A DNA stretch of 64,000 nucleotides from Tunturiibacter empetritectus (GTDB lineage: Bacteria; Acidobacteriota; Terriglobia; Terriglobales; Acidobacteriaceae). The notes below the pieces were generated by a model. The model was not told where the DNA came from, searched no databases, and saw only the letters and a program-made list of their open reading frames with translations. Positions 26,051-35,665 of this stretch are shown here, one piece after another. The position numbers and the translations under genes were made by a program. The DNA is taken from assembly GCF_013410875.1 (NCBI RefSeq), contig NZ_JACCCU010000001.1, forward strand, positions 2,170,001-2,234,000, given 5' to 3'. The number at the start of each line of letters is the position of its first letter. Within the stretch, counting starts at the first letter, position 1.

Positions 26051-27622
26051 TCATTTAGCGGGCGCAGCGTTCCAGACTATTTGGCCGTGCTGATCGAAAC
26101 CTGCGGCTTGAAATTGTACGAAGGTCTTCACGCCAAAAGCTTCAAAGTGATGCTTATCCAAACCAACCGTGATGTGGTACGTGTTGTAGTCGATTATGTT
26201 GGCTACGCCCGTCGCGACAATGCCCATGACTCCACCTGCCCCATCTGTTCCTTCGTAGGTGACGTTATTATTCTCGACCGTGTCATAGGCTCCGAGGTGG
26301 GGTCCATAGGTTCCAGATCCACGATCCTGATTGACGATGACCAAGCCGCTGCCATAGGCAGCTGCCACGATGACCGTATTGTTCTGCACCACAGTGTTGG
26401 TTGAATTCTGCACGGAGATTTGGCCATCCCACATGGAGATGCGGGGTGCAGCGCCATTTCGGTTAATGGTGTTGTCTTCGATCACGGAGTTGTAACCGAT
26501 CTCATGCTGTATGCCCGAGCCGGCATTGTTTTCTATGCGGTTACTCTTGTAGTGAACGTAGATGGAGTTGCCATCGTCCCATAGCCCGGTGCCGTTGTTG
26601 TCATGTACGTAGTTGTTTGAGATCTCGGCGATATTCAAATCTCCAAATTTTGCGCCGCCTGCTTCCCACCCATAATCGAACCAGTCGTAGTTATTGTAGG
26701 CAATCTCGTTATTGACGATTTGCAAGTTGGCACCGCCGCCGCCTATGCCCTTTTGCCCATTGTGATGGAGGTAACTGTTCTCAACGGTGCTATTTGCGCC
26801 GATTTGAACAGCCCCACCATGGTTGTAAAGGCCGACAACATTGTTCACTGTCCAATAGGCACCATTCCCGTTGCCTCCAATTGCCCCTGTTTGAGAGGGG
26901 GAAGCGTATCGCTCAACCGTCAGATTTTTGATGGTAACGTTGGTTGCATATCCACAGAAGGCGCAGGTCGATGTACCAATCTCAAAGGTTTTTGAACCCG
27001 GGTTGAAGTTGATAACGGCGGTTCCATTTGTGCTGTCATAGAACCACGTGCTGGCTGTGAGTTGACCGGTACTTGCAACAGGCATCAAAACTGTCGAACT
27101 CACGAATAGTTCCCGAGTGTAATGGCAGAGCGTATGCCCGGTGAAACATCTACCCAAATCGAGTGGATTGGCGCCAATACTCGCCTGCCAAAGTTGTGGC
27201 GAGGATCCGGCGACCGACGAGAACTTTATTGGTTCTGCTCCATCGAGCACGACCATTCCTGTCGCAGGTCCGGCAAAAGAATCTCCCTTCTTGGGGGTGA
27301 TCTGTTGGAGATGGTAGGTGCCTGCGCTAAAGACGAAACTGGTGCCCTCCGGAGCACCTGCCACGATTGTGGCGATATTTTCACCCGTTTTTAGGGAGAT
27401 TGTTTCGGCATTAGACAATGAGGAGAACATAAAAACAGACACACAAATCGCTGAAGAACGTAAGAACCGTCTCGGAAGCTTCGGAGAAGAGACAAAATTT
27501 CGAAGAAAGGAGAGTTGGACACCCAGAAGGCTGGTCCAAATTTGTGTTTTAAAGCCTTCCGCTGAATGGACGAAAGAACGATGAGCGAACCGCCACTTCA
27601 GAAAAAACTTGGATTGTTTCAT
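26051..27622 (-). CDS. Secreted right-handed beta-helix protein, paralog 1
   Basis: Predicted secreted protein of 523 residues with a parallel beta-helix. After an unusually long basic leader (about 1-55) comes a hydrophobic signal core (ICVSVFMFSSLSNA, cleavage near 75). Then a leader domain (about 80-220) with FVFSAGTYHLQQITPKKGDSFAG, and helix turns of the type VENSYLHHNGQKGIGG, VNNEIAYNNYDW, ISNNYVHDNNGTGLWDD, KSNRIENNAGSGIQHEIGYNSVIEDN. Such folds occur in polysaccharide lyases, epimerases and depolymerases. CAGGAG lies 5 bases upstream of ATG 27622. It shares most of its length with the gene just upstream (28036-29472). In this locus it probably trims or modifies the exopolysaccharide, but no catalytic residues can be assigned. 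Confidence 0.8.
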   Translation of the reverse strand: MKQSKFFLKWRFAHRSFVHSAEGFKTQIWTSLLGVQLSFLRNFVSSPKLPRRFLRSSAICVSVFMFSSLSNAETISLKTGENIATIVAGAPEGTSFVFSAGTYHLQQITPKKGDSFAGPATGMVVLDGAEPIKFSSVAGSSPQLWQASIGANPLDLGRCFTGHTLCHYTRELFVSSTVLMPVASTGQLTASTWFYDSTNGTAVINFNPGSKTFEIGTSTCAFCGYATNVTIKNLTVERYASPSQTGAIGGNGNGAYWTVNNVVGLYNHGGAVQIGANSTVENSYLHHNGQKGIGGGGANLQIVNNEIAYNNYDWFDYGWEAGGAKFGDLNIAEISNNYVHDNNGTGLWDDGNSIYVHYKSNRIENNAGSGIQHEIGYNSVIEDNTINRNGAAPRISMWDGQISVQNSTNTVVQNNTVIVAAAYGSGLVIVNQDRGSGTYGPHLGAYDTVENNNVTYEGTDGAGGVMGIVATGVANIIDYNTYHITVGLDKHHFEAFGVKTFVQFQAAGFDQHGQIVWNAAPAK

Positions 27623-28035
27623 GCCGACTCCTGCGAGGTTATGAAGAGATCAGTTGAGAGGTGGTAGCCCACAACAGAGCTGTAGAACCCCTTCATCTAC
27701 AACTGGATACCCGGCAAAAATGTGCATTGCTGCAGCATGAAGCGGCCCCTCGACCTCCTCGCTATTTAGAGAGAAACATCGAGTGCGTTGAATTGTGCTT
27801 TTGTGTCTAACTGCAACCACTCTACCAAGAATCCGAGGTGAGCATACTGATTTTTGCGCAAATAGTTGCAACTTTGGAGGTATAGCAGTGGATGGCCGCT
27901 TGATGGATCGGATCAAAGATTCGTGACGCACATGCGTGCGAGATTGCGAGTGTTGGATCTTGGGCACTTCAGCGAAGGAACGATCAACTTTCGGATGCAG
28001 AAGGGCCGAGATCTCCCCTCGATTTTCCCTCGCGC
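27623..28035. other. Intergenic region between the two beta-helix genes
   Basis: 413 bases. A minus-strand frame at 27650-27967 and plus frames from 27866 have no ribosome site and no motif, so none is called. Nothing else recognisable. Confidence 0.55.
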
Positions 28036-29472
28036 TTACTGCTTTATTTGTTTGCCAGCAAGGTCTACCAGGCTGCTGTTTGGATCGTTTCCGAGTGCGC
28101 GAAACTGTTCCCAGGTTTTCTTTCCACGGTTTTCAAAGTGTTCACCACCGGCTTTGAGAATATATGTATTGTTATCGAAGTGATTATTTGTCGCGGATCC
28201 CGAGGCATCCATCAAGCCACTGGCTCCTCCACGGCCTTCGAAGGTGATGGTGTTGTGAATAATTTGATTATTCGCACCGAGCCTGGTTCCCAAATCTCCC
28301 ATTCCACGCTCTTGATTGATAACAACTATCCCGTTGCCAGCGTCAGGGGGCACGATAACAATATTGTCCCGAACGATAACATTGCTTGAATTCTGTACGC
28401 TAATCTGTGCCTGCCAAAGAGAGATACGCGGCGGTGCTCCGTTCCAGCGAACGGTGTTCTGTTCGATCAGAGCGTCGTAACTTATCTCATGTTGAATTCC
28501 GCTGCCAGCATTGTGCTCGACTCGGTTCATGCGGTAGGTCGTGTTCTTATTATCGATATCGGTCCACAGTCCGCTGCCAACGTTATCGTGTACGTAGTTA
28601 TTCAGAACTCGCAGGTTGGTGGTGCGGGCAAATTTGGTGCCGCCAGCCTCCCAACCGGGATCGTAACCGGCGTAGTTATTGAACGCGATTTCGGAGTTTT
28701 CAACCAGCACGTTCGCTCCGCGCGCCCCAAGGCCCTTTTGCCCATTGTGATGGATGTTGCAATGCTCGATCGTGGCCCCGTCTGACAGTTGAATGCCAGT
28801 ACCGTGAGAAAATCGCACTTCGGTGTCGGTCAAGGTCCACCCTTGCGCGCCACCTTGTCCGTTACCTAGAGACCCTTGACCTCCAACAGCTCCAAATTGC
28901 GGAATGGATGCATACTTTTCCACGATGAGGTGAGAGATGGTTACATTTCGTCCCGTATTGTTGAACGCGGTTTTGGCGACGGCTATCTCGAGTTTATGGC
29001 CAGCGGGATTGAACCCTATCACAGCGCTGCCGTTGGCTTCGTCATAAAACCATGTGTTTACGCTTAGTGCGTCAGAGCTCGCGACTGGCATCAATGGCTT
29101 GTCATCAAGGTACAAGTCACGTTGAATATTGCAGAGGGGGTGGTCATGCATACAGCGAATCTTCCCGATAGTAATAACGCCCACCGGAGCAGACCAGACG
29201 TTGCCTGAGCCACGAAAATTGAGAGGCTGCGCCCCATCCAGGATTACGTTCCCTTCCCCTGTAAAACTGTCGCCATCTTTCGGATTGATTTGCTGGCCGA
29301 TGTAAATGCCTGGCGAAAAGACAAACTTTGTACCTGGCGGTGCCGCTGCAACCCGTGCAGCGACGTCAGTTCCGGGGGCCAACTTGACGATCTGTGCCGT
29401 TAGCGGCGTAACCGCCGACACTATTAGTATCGTGGCTAGCGCACAGAGGCGCGACTTGTCGTTATGCTTCAC
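28036..29472 (-). CDS. Secreted right-handed beta-helix protein, paralog 2
   Basis: Predicted secreted protein of 478 residues: signal peptide (SRLCALATILIVSAVTPLTAQ, cleavage near residue 27), then the same leader and beta-helix layout as its neighbour: KFVFSPGIYIGQQINPKDGDSFTGEGNVILDGA, ASDALSVNTWFYDEANGSAVIGFNPAG, IEHCNIHHNGQKGLGARGAN, NNYVHDNVGSGLW, NRVEHNAGSGIQHEISYDALIEQN and PPRISLWQAQISVQNSSN. The conserved GIQHEI and NNYVHDN blocks across the two paralogs are candidate functional surfaces. It lies downstream of the polymerase/ligase gene (76-base gap) on the same strand. Confidence 0.8.
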   Translation of the reverse strand: MKHNDKSRLCALATILIVSAVTPLTAQIVKLAPGTDVAARVAAAPPGTKFVFSPGIYIGQQINPKDGDSFTGEGNVILDGAQPLNFRGSGNVWSAPVGVITIGKIRCMHDHPLCNIQRDLYLDDKPLMPVASSDALSVNTWFYDEANGSAVIGFNPAGHKLEIAVAKTAFNNTGRNVTISHLIVEKYASIPQFGAVGGQGSLGNGQGGAQGWTLTDTEVRFSHGTGIQLSDGATIEHCNIHHNGQKGLGARGANVLVENSEIAFNNYAGYDPGWEAGGTKFARTTNLRVLNNYVHDNVGSGLWTDIDNKNTTYRMNRVEHNAGSGIQHEISYDALIEQNTVRWNGAPPRISLWQAQISVQNSSNVIVRDNIVIVPPDAGNGIVVINQERGMGDLGTRLGANNQIIHNTITFEGRGGASGLMDASGSATNNHFDNNTYILKAGGEHFENRGKKTWEQFRALGNDPNSSLVDLAGKQIKQ

Positions 29473-29548
29473 GGGTGCCCCTGGTGTTTGGTGTGAGTAA
29501 AAAATGTACCCCTCCCTCTTCCGCTCCCCCTGAGAGATTTGATTGAAG

Positions 29549-30961
29549 TTAAGAGGAGGCTGTACGGTTGGATTGAATATGAGCGAGAACCGGAAGTTCA
29601 GTCCAGTCGCTTTCTGCCACTAAGTTTGTGATCGTTCCGTGGTCCGCATAAGCGAAGTGCTCTTTGTAAACAGTTTGCAGAGCTACACCAAAGCCCATTA
29701 ACGACCAGAACCAGATGCCCAGTTGAGGGCCTTCCAGAGCAACGTCGAAGCAGGAGTCAACCACCATGGCGAGCCAGTAGACGAAACACCAGAGCGCGAC
29801 GCGGGACCATACCACGCGATCGCGCCTCTTGGCGTGGAGCACCATCCTGACCATTTGAAACGCGAAGGTCACTAATAGCGCAATCCAAAGCGCAAACCCT
29901 GGAACACCGGACCGCGCGAGAATTGACATGCTCGAGTTGTGGGGTGCTCGCAGGACATGTCCTGCTCCAATCTGAAAACCATCGGAATCGGCTAAATTTA
30001 CGCCGTATCCTTTTCCAGTCCAGAAATACGAGCCGCCAAAGGTATAGCCTATGATTTTCTTCCACCAATCCAGCCGCCAGTGCGCCGTATTGCTCGTGGC
30101 AGTGTTGCTTGAATCCTGAGGGAAAAAGACGCTACTCACGTTGGTTACAAGTTGGTCAAGAGAAAGGGTGCGGGCAGCGCTGATGTGCACCTTAGCTCCC
30201 GCCGCGCCGAAGACTAGAAGTACAGCGACAACTCCGCCAGCTAAGATTATTCCCGCACGCCCCCAACTGATCTTTTTGGCCAGCAACGTTACCAGGACGA
30301 GAGCTACGATAACCGAAAGCATTCCACCACGATTGACCGACGAAACGAAGACGAATGACACCAGAGCCCCAGCAGCGGTTATCAGGTACCGCACAGAAGC
30401 GCGCGGCTTAGAGTCGGTTCGCTGCCATAGCATGTCGAGCGAAAGAAGAAGGAAGGCGAACACTCCCGCCAGATGGGCCCCCATGTCTCCCATTTTTATC
30501 GAGAATAAGCGGGTTCCTCCTTCAGTTTCGTCGTCTGCGTGGAGTAGAAAACGGAGCATCATGAGCACACAAAGTATAGGCGTATACCACATGAGAAACC
30601 GCCCATACACAGTAGGAACGCGCATCAACATCTTCGGCCGGCGAATCAACAGGCTGGCCGCAAGCAAGAAAAAGATTCCGTAGATCCAGATCGCTGAATC
30701 GCGCACTGTATCCACGCCGTAACTGCCCAGATAGGGCAAAGTGCAGCCCAAGTTGAAGACGGCGAAGACAATATAGAGCAGACCTAACGGGGTACGCAGT
30801 ACAGGCATGATGGCGCCGGGCACCAACGCCAGCAAAATGCCCGGCACAAGAACCAGCTCTCCCACGTAAATCGGTGGGACACCGAAGTGCGCGAAGCCAC
30901 GGTCCAAGACCATGTACCCCAAAAGCAGCCCCGCCAGCATTTTTAGCCAAAACCTGTACAT
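29549..30961 (-). CDS. O-antigen polymerase/ligase-like (Wzy/WaaL) membrane protein
   Basis: Polytopic membrane protein of 470 residues with about 11-12 hydrophobic segments and one large periplasmic loop (about 270-350). The loop contains WRLDWWKKIIGYTF, YFWTGKGYGVN and RAPHNSSMSILARSGVPG, the H-N-S pattern shared by Wzy polymerases and WaaL ligases. In a locus with Wzx, Wza and Wzc it most likely polymerises repeat units. The start follows a weak ribosome site. It sits between the Wza-like gene (60 bases upstream) and the beta-helix genes, on the same strand, suggesting one transcript from about 34.3 kb downwards. Confidence 0.82.
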   Translation of the reverse strand: MYRFWLKMLAGLLLGYMVLDRGFAHFGVPPIYVGELVLVPGILLALVPGAIMPVLRTPLGLLYIVFAVFNLGCTLPYLGSYGVDTVRDSAIWIYGIFFLLAASLLIRRPKMLMRVPTVYGRFLMWYTPILCVLMMLRFLLHADDETEGGTRLFSIKMGDMGAHLAGVFAFLLLSLDMLWQRTDSKPRASVRYLITAAGALVSFVFVSSVNRGGMLSVIVALVLVTLLAKKISWGRAGIILAGGVVAVLLVFGAAGAKVHISAARTLSLDQLVTNVSSVFFPQDSSNTATSNTAHWRLDWWKKIIGYTFGGSYFWTGKGYGVNLADSDGFQIGAGHVLRAPHNSSMSILARSGVPGFALWIALLVTFAFQMVRMVLHAKRRDRVVWSRVALWCFVYWLAMVVDSCFDVALEGPQLGIWFWSLMGFGVALQTVYKEHFAYADHGTITNLVAESDWTELPVLAHIQSNRTASS

Positions 30962-31021
30962 TGCGTCCTATTCGACCTGCACATTCAACCAAGGCAAGGA
31001 TCGGGCCTTAGAAGACTCTTA

Positions 31022-32059
31022 CTAATGCGACACGCCGGTATAGATAAGTGCGTTCGAAGCTTGGAAAGCTAGCTGCTTCGTGGTTCCGAGCGTGAGTTTC
31101 GTCTTGCTGTTCGGGATATAAACGATATCGTCCGGCTCGAGCGGTTTAGGGTTAGCTTTGCCTGCAACGATGGCTTTGTAGTCGATCGGTATGCTGATCA
31201 ATCCGTCATCGGTCTTCCGAATGATACGAATCTTCCCCAGGGCAGCGTAGTAGTTCGTATCGAGCGCAAGGGAGATCGCCTGAATGACATTCATGGAACC
31301 ATCCGGCTGCATCACGTATCCGCCGGGCCGATTTACGGCACCCAGTACATAGACAATTCCTGCTCGATTTACGACGACAGTATCACCTGCACTCACAGTG
31401 AATTTCTTGAGGTTGCTGGTGTCACCGTCATGCAGGAATTTAACAACCTCTTCGTCGTGGCTAGATCCATGCCTGAGGATGATGCGGTTGCCTGCGTTGG
31501 CAGTGGCCCCGCCAGCGATGGTAATTGCTGTGAGCAAATCGGTTGGCGAGATCAACTCATAGTTGCCAGGAGACTGAACTTCACCCAAGATTGCTGCCTG
31601 AGGCGAGACATACTGCGTGATTGAAATCGTAATCTGAGGATTTTTAAGCATCTCAGATTTCGTATAGGCGTTCTCAATTGCTACCCCCGCCTCGGCTTCG
31701 TTCATTCCTTGCACATGTACATGTCCGGCGAGAGAAAGATTTATTTCGCCATTTTCACTAACACGGGCGTCCTGATTGAGCTGGGGCTCGTTAAAGACGG
31801 ATATTTGAAGAAGAAATCCTGGCTGAATTCTAAGCTTCTCCAGGTCGGCAGGCGCTGCAACGATGCCTCCACCCGCTGCATTGGCGCCAAGAGGCCTTCT
31901 TCCAAATACGGATTGGGGTTGGGTGTTTGGTAACGGTCCAGTCTGCTGTTGTGGAATCAGTGAAGGAGTCTGTGCTTGGACGAGCCTTGATGGCACTGAT
32001 GCTGCAAACAAGAGCGATAGAACAAAAAGAGTATGGGTATATGTATTAATTTTTGGCAT
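31022..32059 (-). CDS. Polysaccharide export outer-membrane protein (Wza-like)
   Basis: Periplasmic/outer-membrane export protein of 345 residues: signal peptide (TLFVLSLLFAASVPSRLVQAQ), a polysaccharide-export (PES) domain (about 75-160; LRIQPGFLLQISVFNEPQLNQDARVSENGEI, LAGHVHVQGMNEAEAGVAIENAY) and two SLBB domains (about 165-240, AAILGEVQSPGNYEL; about 245-320, VYVLGAVNRPGGYVM). No lipobox Cys is seen, unlike Wza of E. coli. ATG 32059 overlaps the end of the kinase gene by 14 bases, so the two are translationally linked. Confidence 0.9.
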   Translation of the reverse strand: MPKINTYTHTLFVLSLLFAASVPSRLVQAQTPSLIPQQQTGPLPNTQPQSVFGRRPLGANAAGGGIVAAPADLEKLRIQPGFLLQISVFNEPQLNQDARVSENGEINLSLAGHVHVQGMNEAEAGVAIENAYTKSEMLKNPQITISITQYVSPQAAILGEVQSPGNYELISPTDLLTAITIAGGATANAGNRIILRHGSSHDEEVVKFLHDGDTSNLKKFTVSAGDTVVVNRAGIVYVLGAVNRPGGYVMQPDGSMNVIQAISLALDTNYYAALGKIRIIRKTDDGLISIPIDYKAIVAGKANPKPLEPDDIVYIPNSKTKLTLGTTKQLAFQASNALIYTGVSH

Positions 32060-34331
32060 AGGAGCTGGCAGCGTCCTTTCCGTGATATCCGTAATAACCG
32101 TAGAAATTCGACGAGTCGAGCGCCACGTCGTTAACGATGACTCCAAGCAACTTGCTACCGGAATCAAGGAGCGCACGGCATGATCGCTGAAACGCCTGTT
32201 TTGGCGTGACTCCAGCGCGTACAACGAGTACTGTTGCGTCCATCATCGGAGCCATGACACTTACGTCCGCGAAGAAAGAGACAGGTGGCGAATCGATCAG
32301 GATAAAGTCAAAATTCCGTTTGAGATTCTCGAGCAATTGCCTGAAACGAGGTGACTCAATCAACAGCAGAGGCGACTCCAGCGAACTTCCTGAGGGGAGA
32401 ACGAAGAGATTGGCTACTGAACTGTGCGGTTGGATGAAGTCGTTGGCATCCCCTTCGCCGGCCAGCAGATCGCTCAAACCCTTTTGTGTATTCTTCCCTG
32501 ATCGAGTATCTACTTCCGCCCGACGAAGGTCGCTATCGAGGGCGAGCACCCGTGCTCCGCTAAAGGCAAAGGCGCTAGCAAGTTCGATGACAGAATTCGA
32601 TTTACCATCGCCGTTCATCGGGCTTGTCACGAGAATAGTGCGGAGCGCCGCTCCAGCTGTGTTTATCAAGATCGAGGCACGAATCTGACGATACGCTTCG
32701 AGGGAAAGTCTATCTTCATTCTCGATTCTTTGAGAATGCCCGTTGATGACTCTTCCCACGCTGCTAGCCAGCCCTCTAGGGGAAGAGGCCTGTTTGAGCC
32801 GCGTGAGGCTGGGTACGGCACCAAGAATCGGCACAGGCGAAACTGCCTCCATCGCCTCAACTGTCTCAAGTGTATGGTCACCACGATTGCGATAGAAGGC
32901 CGCTCCCAATCCAAATAACAATCCAGCGCCAAGGCCGAGGGATAGGTTTAAAGGGTAGTTCGGCGAACTTGGAGTTGGCATGGGCAGCGCGCGGTCAACG
33001 ATGGTAATATTCGCTCCGCGTACACTAGCGGCAACCTCTGCTTCACGGAGCTTCGTTCGCAGGCCTTCGTAAAGAGCACGGTTCCCTTCGGCTTCTTTGC
33101 TCAATAGCTGAAACTGAGTCGCCTTATCGTTAAGCTTGTTAGCGTCAGCGACGTTCTGATCGTAGGTTTGCTTAAGCATCGATTCGTTCTTAGCGGCGAG
33201 GGAGTAATCATTTTCCGCTCGCGATCGCAGGTTATCTACTGCACGAGCGATCGAGCTTTGGATGGAGGCCATCTGGCTCTTTGTTTCAACAAGCGTCGGG
33301 TAACGAGAGCCATACTTGCTTTCCATATCCGAGTACTGAGCCTTGAGCTGCGCTTCCTGCAACCTCAGACTTTGAAGCACAGCGAGATCCGTACCGGCAA
33401 CTCCATTAAGCACTTGAGGATTCGATCCTAGTCCCACAATGAGTTCTGGATCGCGGGTGGCCAGGAGTTTGATAATAGCTTCCTTTTGAATTCGCTCCGA
33501 CTCAGCCTGAACGACAGATTGGTTGAGCGCGACAAGCTTTTGCAAAAGCGGATTTTGTGCGTTATCCGAGCCTGTGCCGACAAACCCAAAGAAACCATTT
33601 TCTTTCTCAAAGTCGGTAACCTGCTTGTTAGAAACCGCAACTTGTTGTTTGAGATCCTCGATCTGCTTCTGCAGCCAGTCAGAGGCCTGGACGGCACTCG
33701 AGTAATGTCGGGCGATGTAATCGGATATATAAATCCCAATTAGCGAGTTGACGACGGCGGCCGAACGCTTGGGGTCGCGGTCATCAAAGCTTATCTGTAC
33801 CAGACGCGTGCCCGGAAGAGGTTTGACATTGAGATTCGACTTGAACCGCTTAAGGACTTCGATTCTACGGAGCGGAGCATCTGCCAAAGGCAAATCAGCC
33901 TCGGCTGCAAATTTGCCGATCTTTGAAGTCTTATATGGATCGACTGCCTCAAGATTGTTCTGCTGAATTGTTTCCATTGCAAGGCCGTCACTGTGCAACA
34001 TCTCAGTCAGGGTGGATAGGTTCGTTCCGAGATCGTCTGCTCCGGAATCAGATTCTGGGCTGAAATCGCTTAGGCCGAGCTTATTACCGTCGGCCGACTT
34101 CAACTCAACGTGAGCCACGGAACGATAGTTGGGCGTCATGAGGAGCGAGCTTAAGAGCGCTAACGCCAACCCTGCCAAAATGCTCCATAAAATCACAGGC
34201 CTTTGACGTCGCAATACACGACTAACATCACCCATCGATAATTCTTCGTGGATTGTGGAGCCAAAGCCACCGTAATGCTCCATTGCTTTTGGTCCCGGAC
34301 GCGCATCAGGCAGAAGCGGGTTCATTGACAT
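32046..34331 (-). CDS. Wzc-like chain-length regulator / bacterial tyrosine kinase
   Basis: Inner-membrane protein of 761 residues. Wzz domain with first membrane helix (about 45-67; VILWSILAGLALALLSSLLM), long periplasmic coiled-coil (about 215-420), second membrane helix (about 445-465; LNLSLGLGAGLLFGLGAAFY) and a cytoplasmic BY-kinase domain. Walker A PMNGDGKS (571-579), Walker A' ALDSDLRR (597-604) and Walker B FDFILIDSPP (674-683) are visible. The C-terminus carries a tyrosine cluster (NFYGYYGYHG, plus SSYAKN) for autophosphorylation. It controls polymer length and export with the Wza-like protein encoded next. First gene of the probable wzc-wza-wzy-beta-helix transcript. Confidence 0.93.
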   Translation of the reverse strand: MSMNPLLPDARPGPKAMEHYGGFGSTIHEELSMGDVSRVLRRQRPVILWSILAGLALALLSSLLMTPNYRSVAHVELKSADGNKLGLSDFSPESDSGADDLGTNLSTLTEMLHSDGLAMETIQQNNLEAVDPYKTSKIGKFAAEADLPLADAPLRRIEVLKRFKSNLNVKPLPGTRLVQISFDDRDPKRSAAVVNSLIGIYISDYIARHYSSAVQASDWLQKQIEDLKQQVAVSNKQVTDFEKENGFFGFVGTGSDNAQNPLLQKLVALNQSVVQAESERIQKEAIIKLLATRDPELIVGLGSNPQVLNGVAGTDLAVLQSLRLQEAQLKAQYSDMESKYGSRYPTLVETKSQMASIQSSIARAVDNLRSRAENDYSLAAKNESMLKQTYDQNVADANKLNDKATQFQLLSKEAEGNRALYEGLRTKLREAEVAASVRGANITIVDRALPMPTPSSPNYPLNLSLGLGAGLLFGLGAAFYRNRGDHTLETVEAMEAVSPVPILGAVPSLTRLKQASSPRGLASSVGRVINGHSQRIENEDRLSLEAYRQIRASILINTAGAALRTILVTSPMNGDGKSNSVIELASAFAFSGARVLALDSDLRRAEVDTRSGKNTQKGLSDLLAGEGDANDFIQPHSSVANLFVLPSGSSLESPLLLIESPRFRQLLENLKRNFDFILIDSPPVSFFADVSVMAPMMDATVLVVRAGVTPKQAFQRSCRALLDSGSKLLGVIVNDVALDSSNFYGYYGYHGKDAASSYAKN

Positions 34332-34669
34332 TGAGCGTTATCCCCAAATTATTTTTTGTATTCTGCGAGTGGCTGAATGCGAACGGCCAGATATCAATTC
34401 ACCCTACGTTCGATTTTCTACGCTTCCGTGACCGCCAACTCAAGATAGACCATCACTACCGAACGTTATGAACTTCCAGCATCATTCTATTATGAACAAG
34501 CGTCATGTGTCTCCACAAAACTCTCATCTAGCTTTCACCGTAGGGAAGTTACTTTTCATAAGGGTTACCGTGGTGCAGGCAACCTATGTCGGAAGATGTA
34601 GTTGGCCGATTTGTAACGTAGTGGAAAGAAAGCGACCAACAATCAATGACGACAAGGGATCTCTACCGC
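34332..34669. other. Intergenic region upstream of the Wzc-like gene
   Basis: 338 bases between the start of the kinase gene and the stop of the second TADDD transferase. It holds a candidate promoter at 34415-34443; no gene or repeat was recognised. Confidence 0.6.
34415..34443 (-). promoter_or_regulatory. Candidate promoter of the wzc-wza-wzy transcript
   Basis: Minus strand TTGAGT (34438-34443) and TAGAAA (34415-34420) with a 17-base spacer, about 84 bases upstream of the kinase ATG. Based on consensus matching by eye only. Confidence 0.35.
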
Positions 34670-35665
34670 TTACGGCTTCTGGCCTGCAACATTTTCCAGC
34701 AGCGTGATATCGGCGGCCGTATAAGTATCACGGATTTGATCGTCATTCCGGGCCAAAAGGACGTTGGAATGGTACAACCCAACGTCCTGAGTTCCAGGAG
34801 CGAAGGGGAATCGCAAGGGGCGGGTCCAGACTTGTCGAATTTTGTTGCCAGCCCGCAATGCGTTCGCGTGAAGCCAGACATCATCCGCTTTAGGGCACAG
34901 CTGCATGAACACGGAACCAGCGGCCTTGAGACTGCGAAGCAACGAGCAGGGATAGATGCAACCAGAACCACCGGTAGCAAAATGAAGAAAGCTTGGAGCT
35001 GTCGTCCTGCATGGCTGCCAACTTTGATAAGGTGCAACGGCTCGATCTCTGAGCTCTACAATGTGAGCTCGATAGCAACTCACTGACTCTGGATCTGCTT
35101 GATGCGATCGTACGAGGCCGGCGAGCCACCAGTCGCAGTACAACATGTCGTCGTCAGCAGTTGCCAAGGGAGTTTCATAAACGTCTGTCGACATCAAATA
35201 CGGATAGTATTTTTTGTGGGGACCCAGATTCTCACACGGATGGATCTCCAAGCCTCTGCGAACTAATCTCTCAAGTCCAGGCGTTCTTACCGCATCCATC
35301 TCATCCTTATCCACCCACAGGATGAGCCTTGAAGGGAGAACCGATCCAGCGGCGATCGATTCCAAGACGAGATGGACTGTCCGGAGCCGATCTCCGTAAC
35401 TAGTCATCGACACGACAGGGCCGCCAGTCGCAGTCACCGGTGCGATGGATTGGTGGTTGCGTTGGCGCAGTCGAGCCAAAAGAAGTTTCGTGTATTTGGT
35501 CTCGTGTCTGAGAAGAAAGAGCCAGGTTCGGACGGCTTCAGAAGATAGAGCAAGCTTCGCGGTATCGAGTGTCAAATAAAAAATCCTCGTGCCTACGTCG
35601 GGAAGAAAGGTTGGATCAGAGGAGACCGTATCGACTTGTCTTGTTTGTCTTGAAAATTTTAGCAT
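34670..35665 (-). CDS. Putative glycosyltransferase with TADDD motif, paralog 2
   Basis: 331-residue paralog of the protein at 23284-24183, on the opposite strand. Shared blocks: RTWLFLLRHETKYTKLLLARLRQRN, TGGPVVSMTSYGDRLRTVHLVLESIA, SVLPSRLILWVDKDE, the acidic metal motif ATADDDMLYCDWWL, PESVSCYRAH, FLHFATGGSGCIYP and CPKADDVWLHANALRAGNKIRQVW. It has about 35 more residues at the N-terminus. AAGGAA lies just before ATG 35665. A GT-A type transferase is the best inference; the two copies may add the same or related sugars at two positions. Confidence 0.75.
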   Translation of the reverse strand: MLKFSRQTRQVDTVSSDPTFLPDVGTRIFYLTLDTAKLALSSEAVRTWLFLLRHETKYTKLLLARLRQRNHQSIAPVTATGGPVVSMTSYGDRLRTVHLVLESIAAGSVLPSRLILWVDKDEMDAVRTPGLERLVRRGLEIHPCENLGPHKKYYPYLMSTDVYETPLATADDDMLYCDWWLAGLVRSHQADPESVSCYRAHIVELRDRAVAPYQSWQPCRTTAPSFLHFATGGSGCIYPCSLLRSLKAAGSVFMQLCPKADDVWLHANALRAGNKIRQVWTRPLRFPFAPGTQDVGLYHSNVLLARNDDQIRDTYTAADITLLENVAGQKP

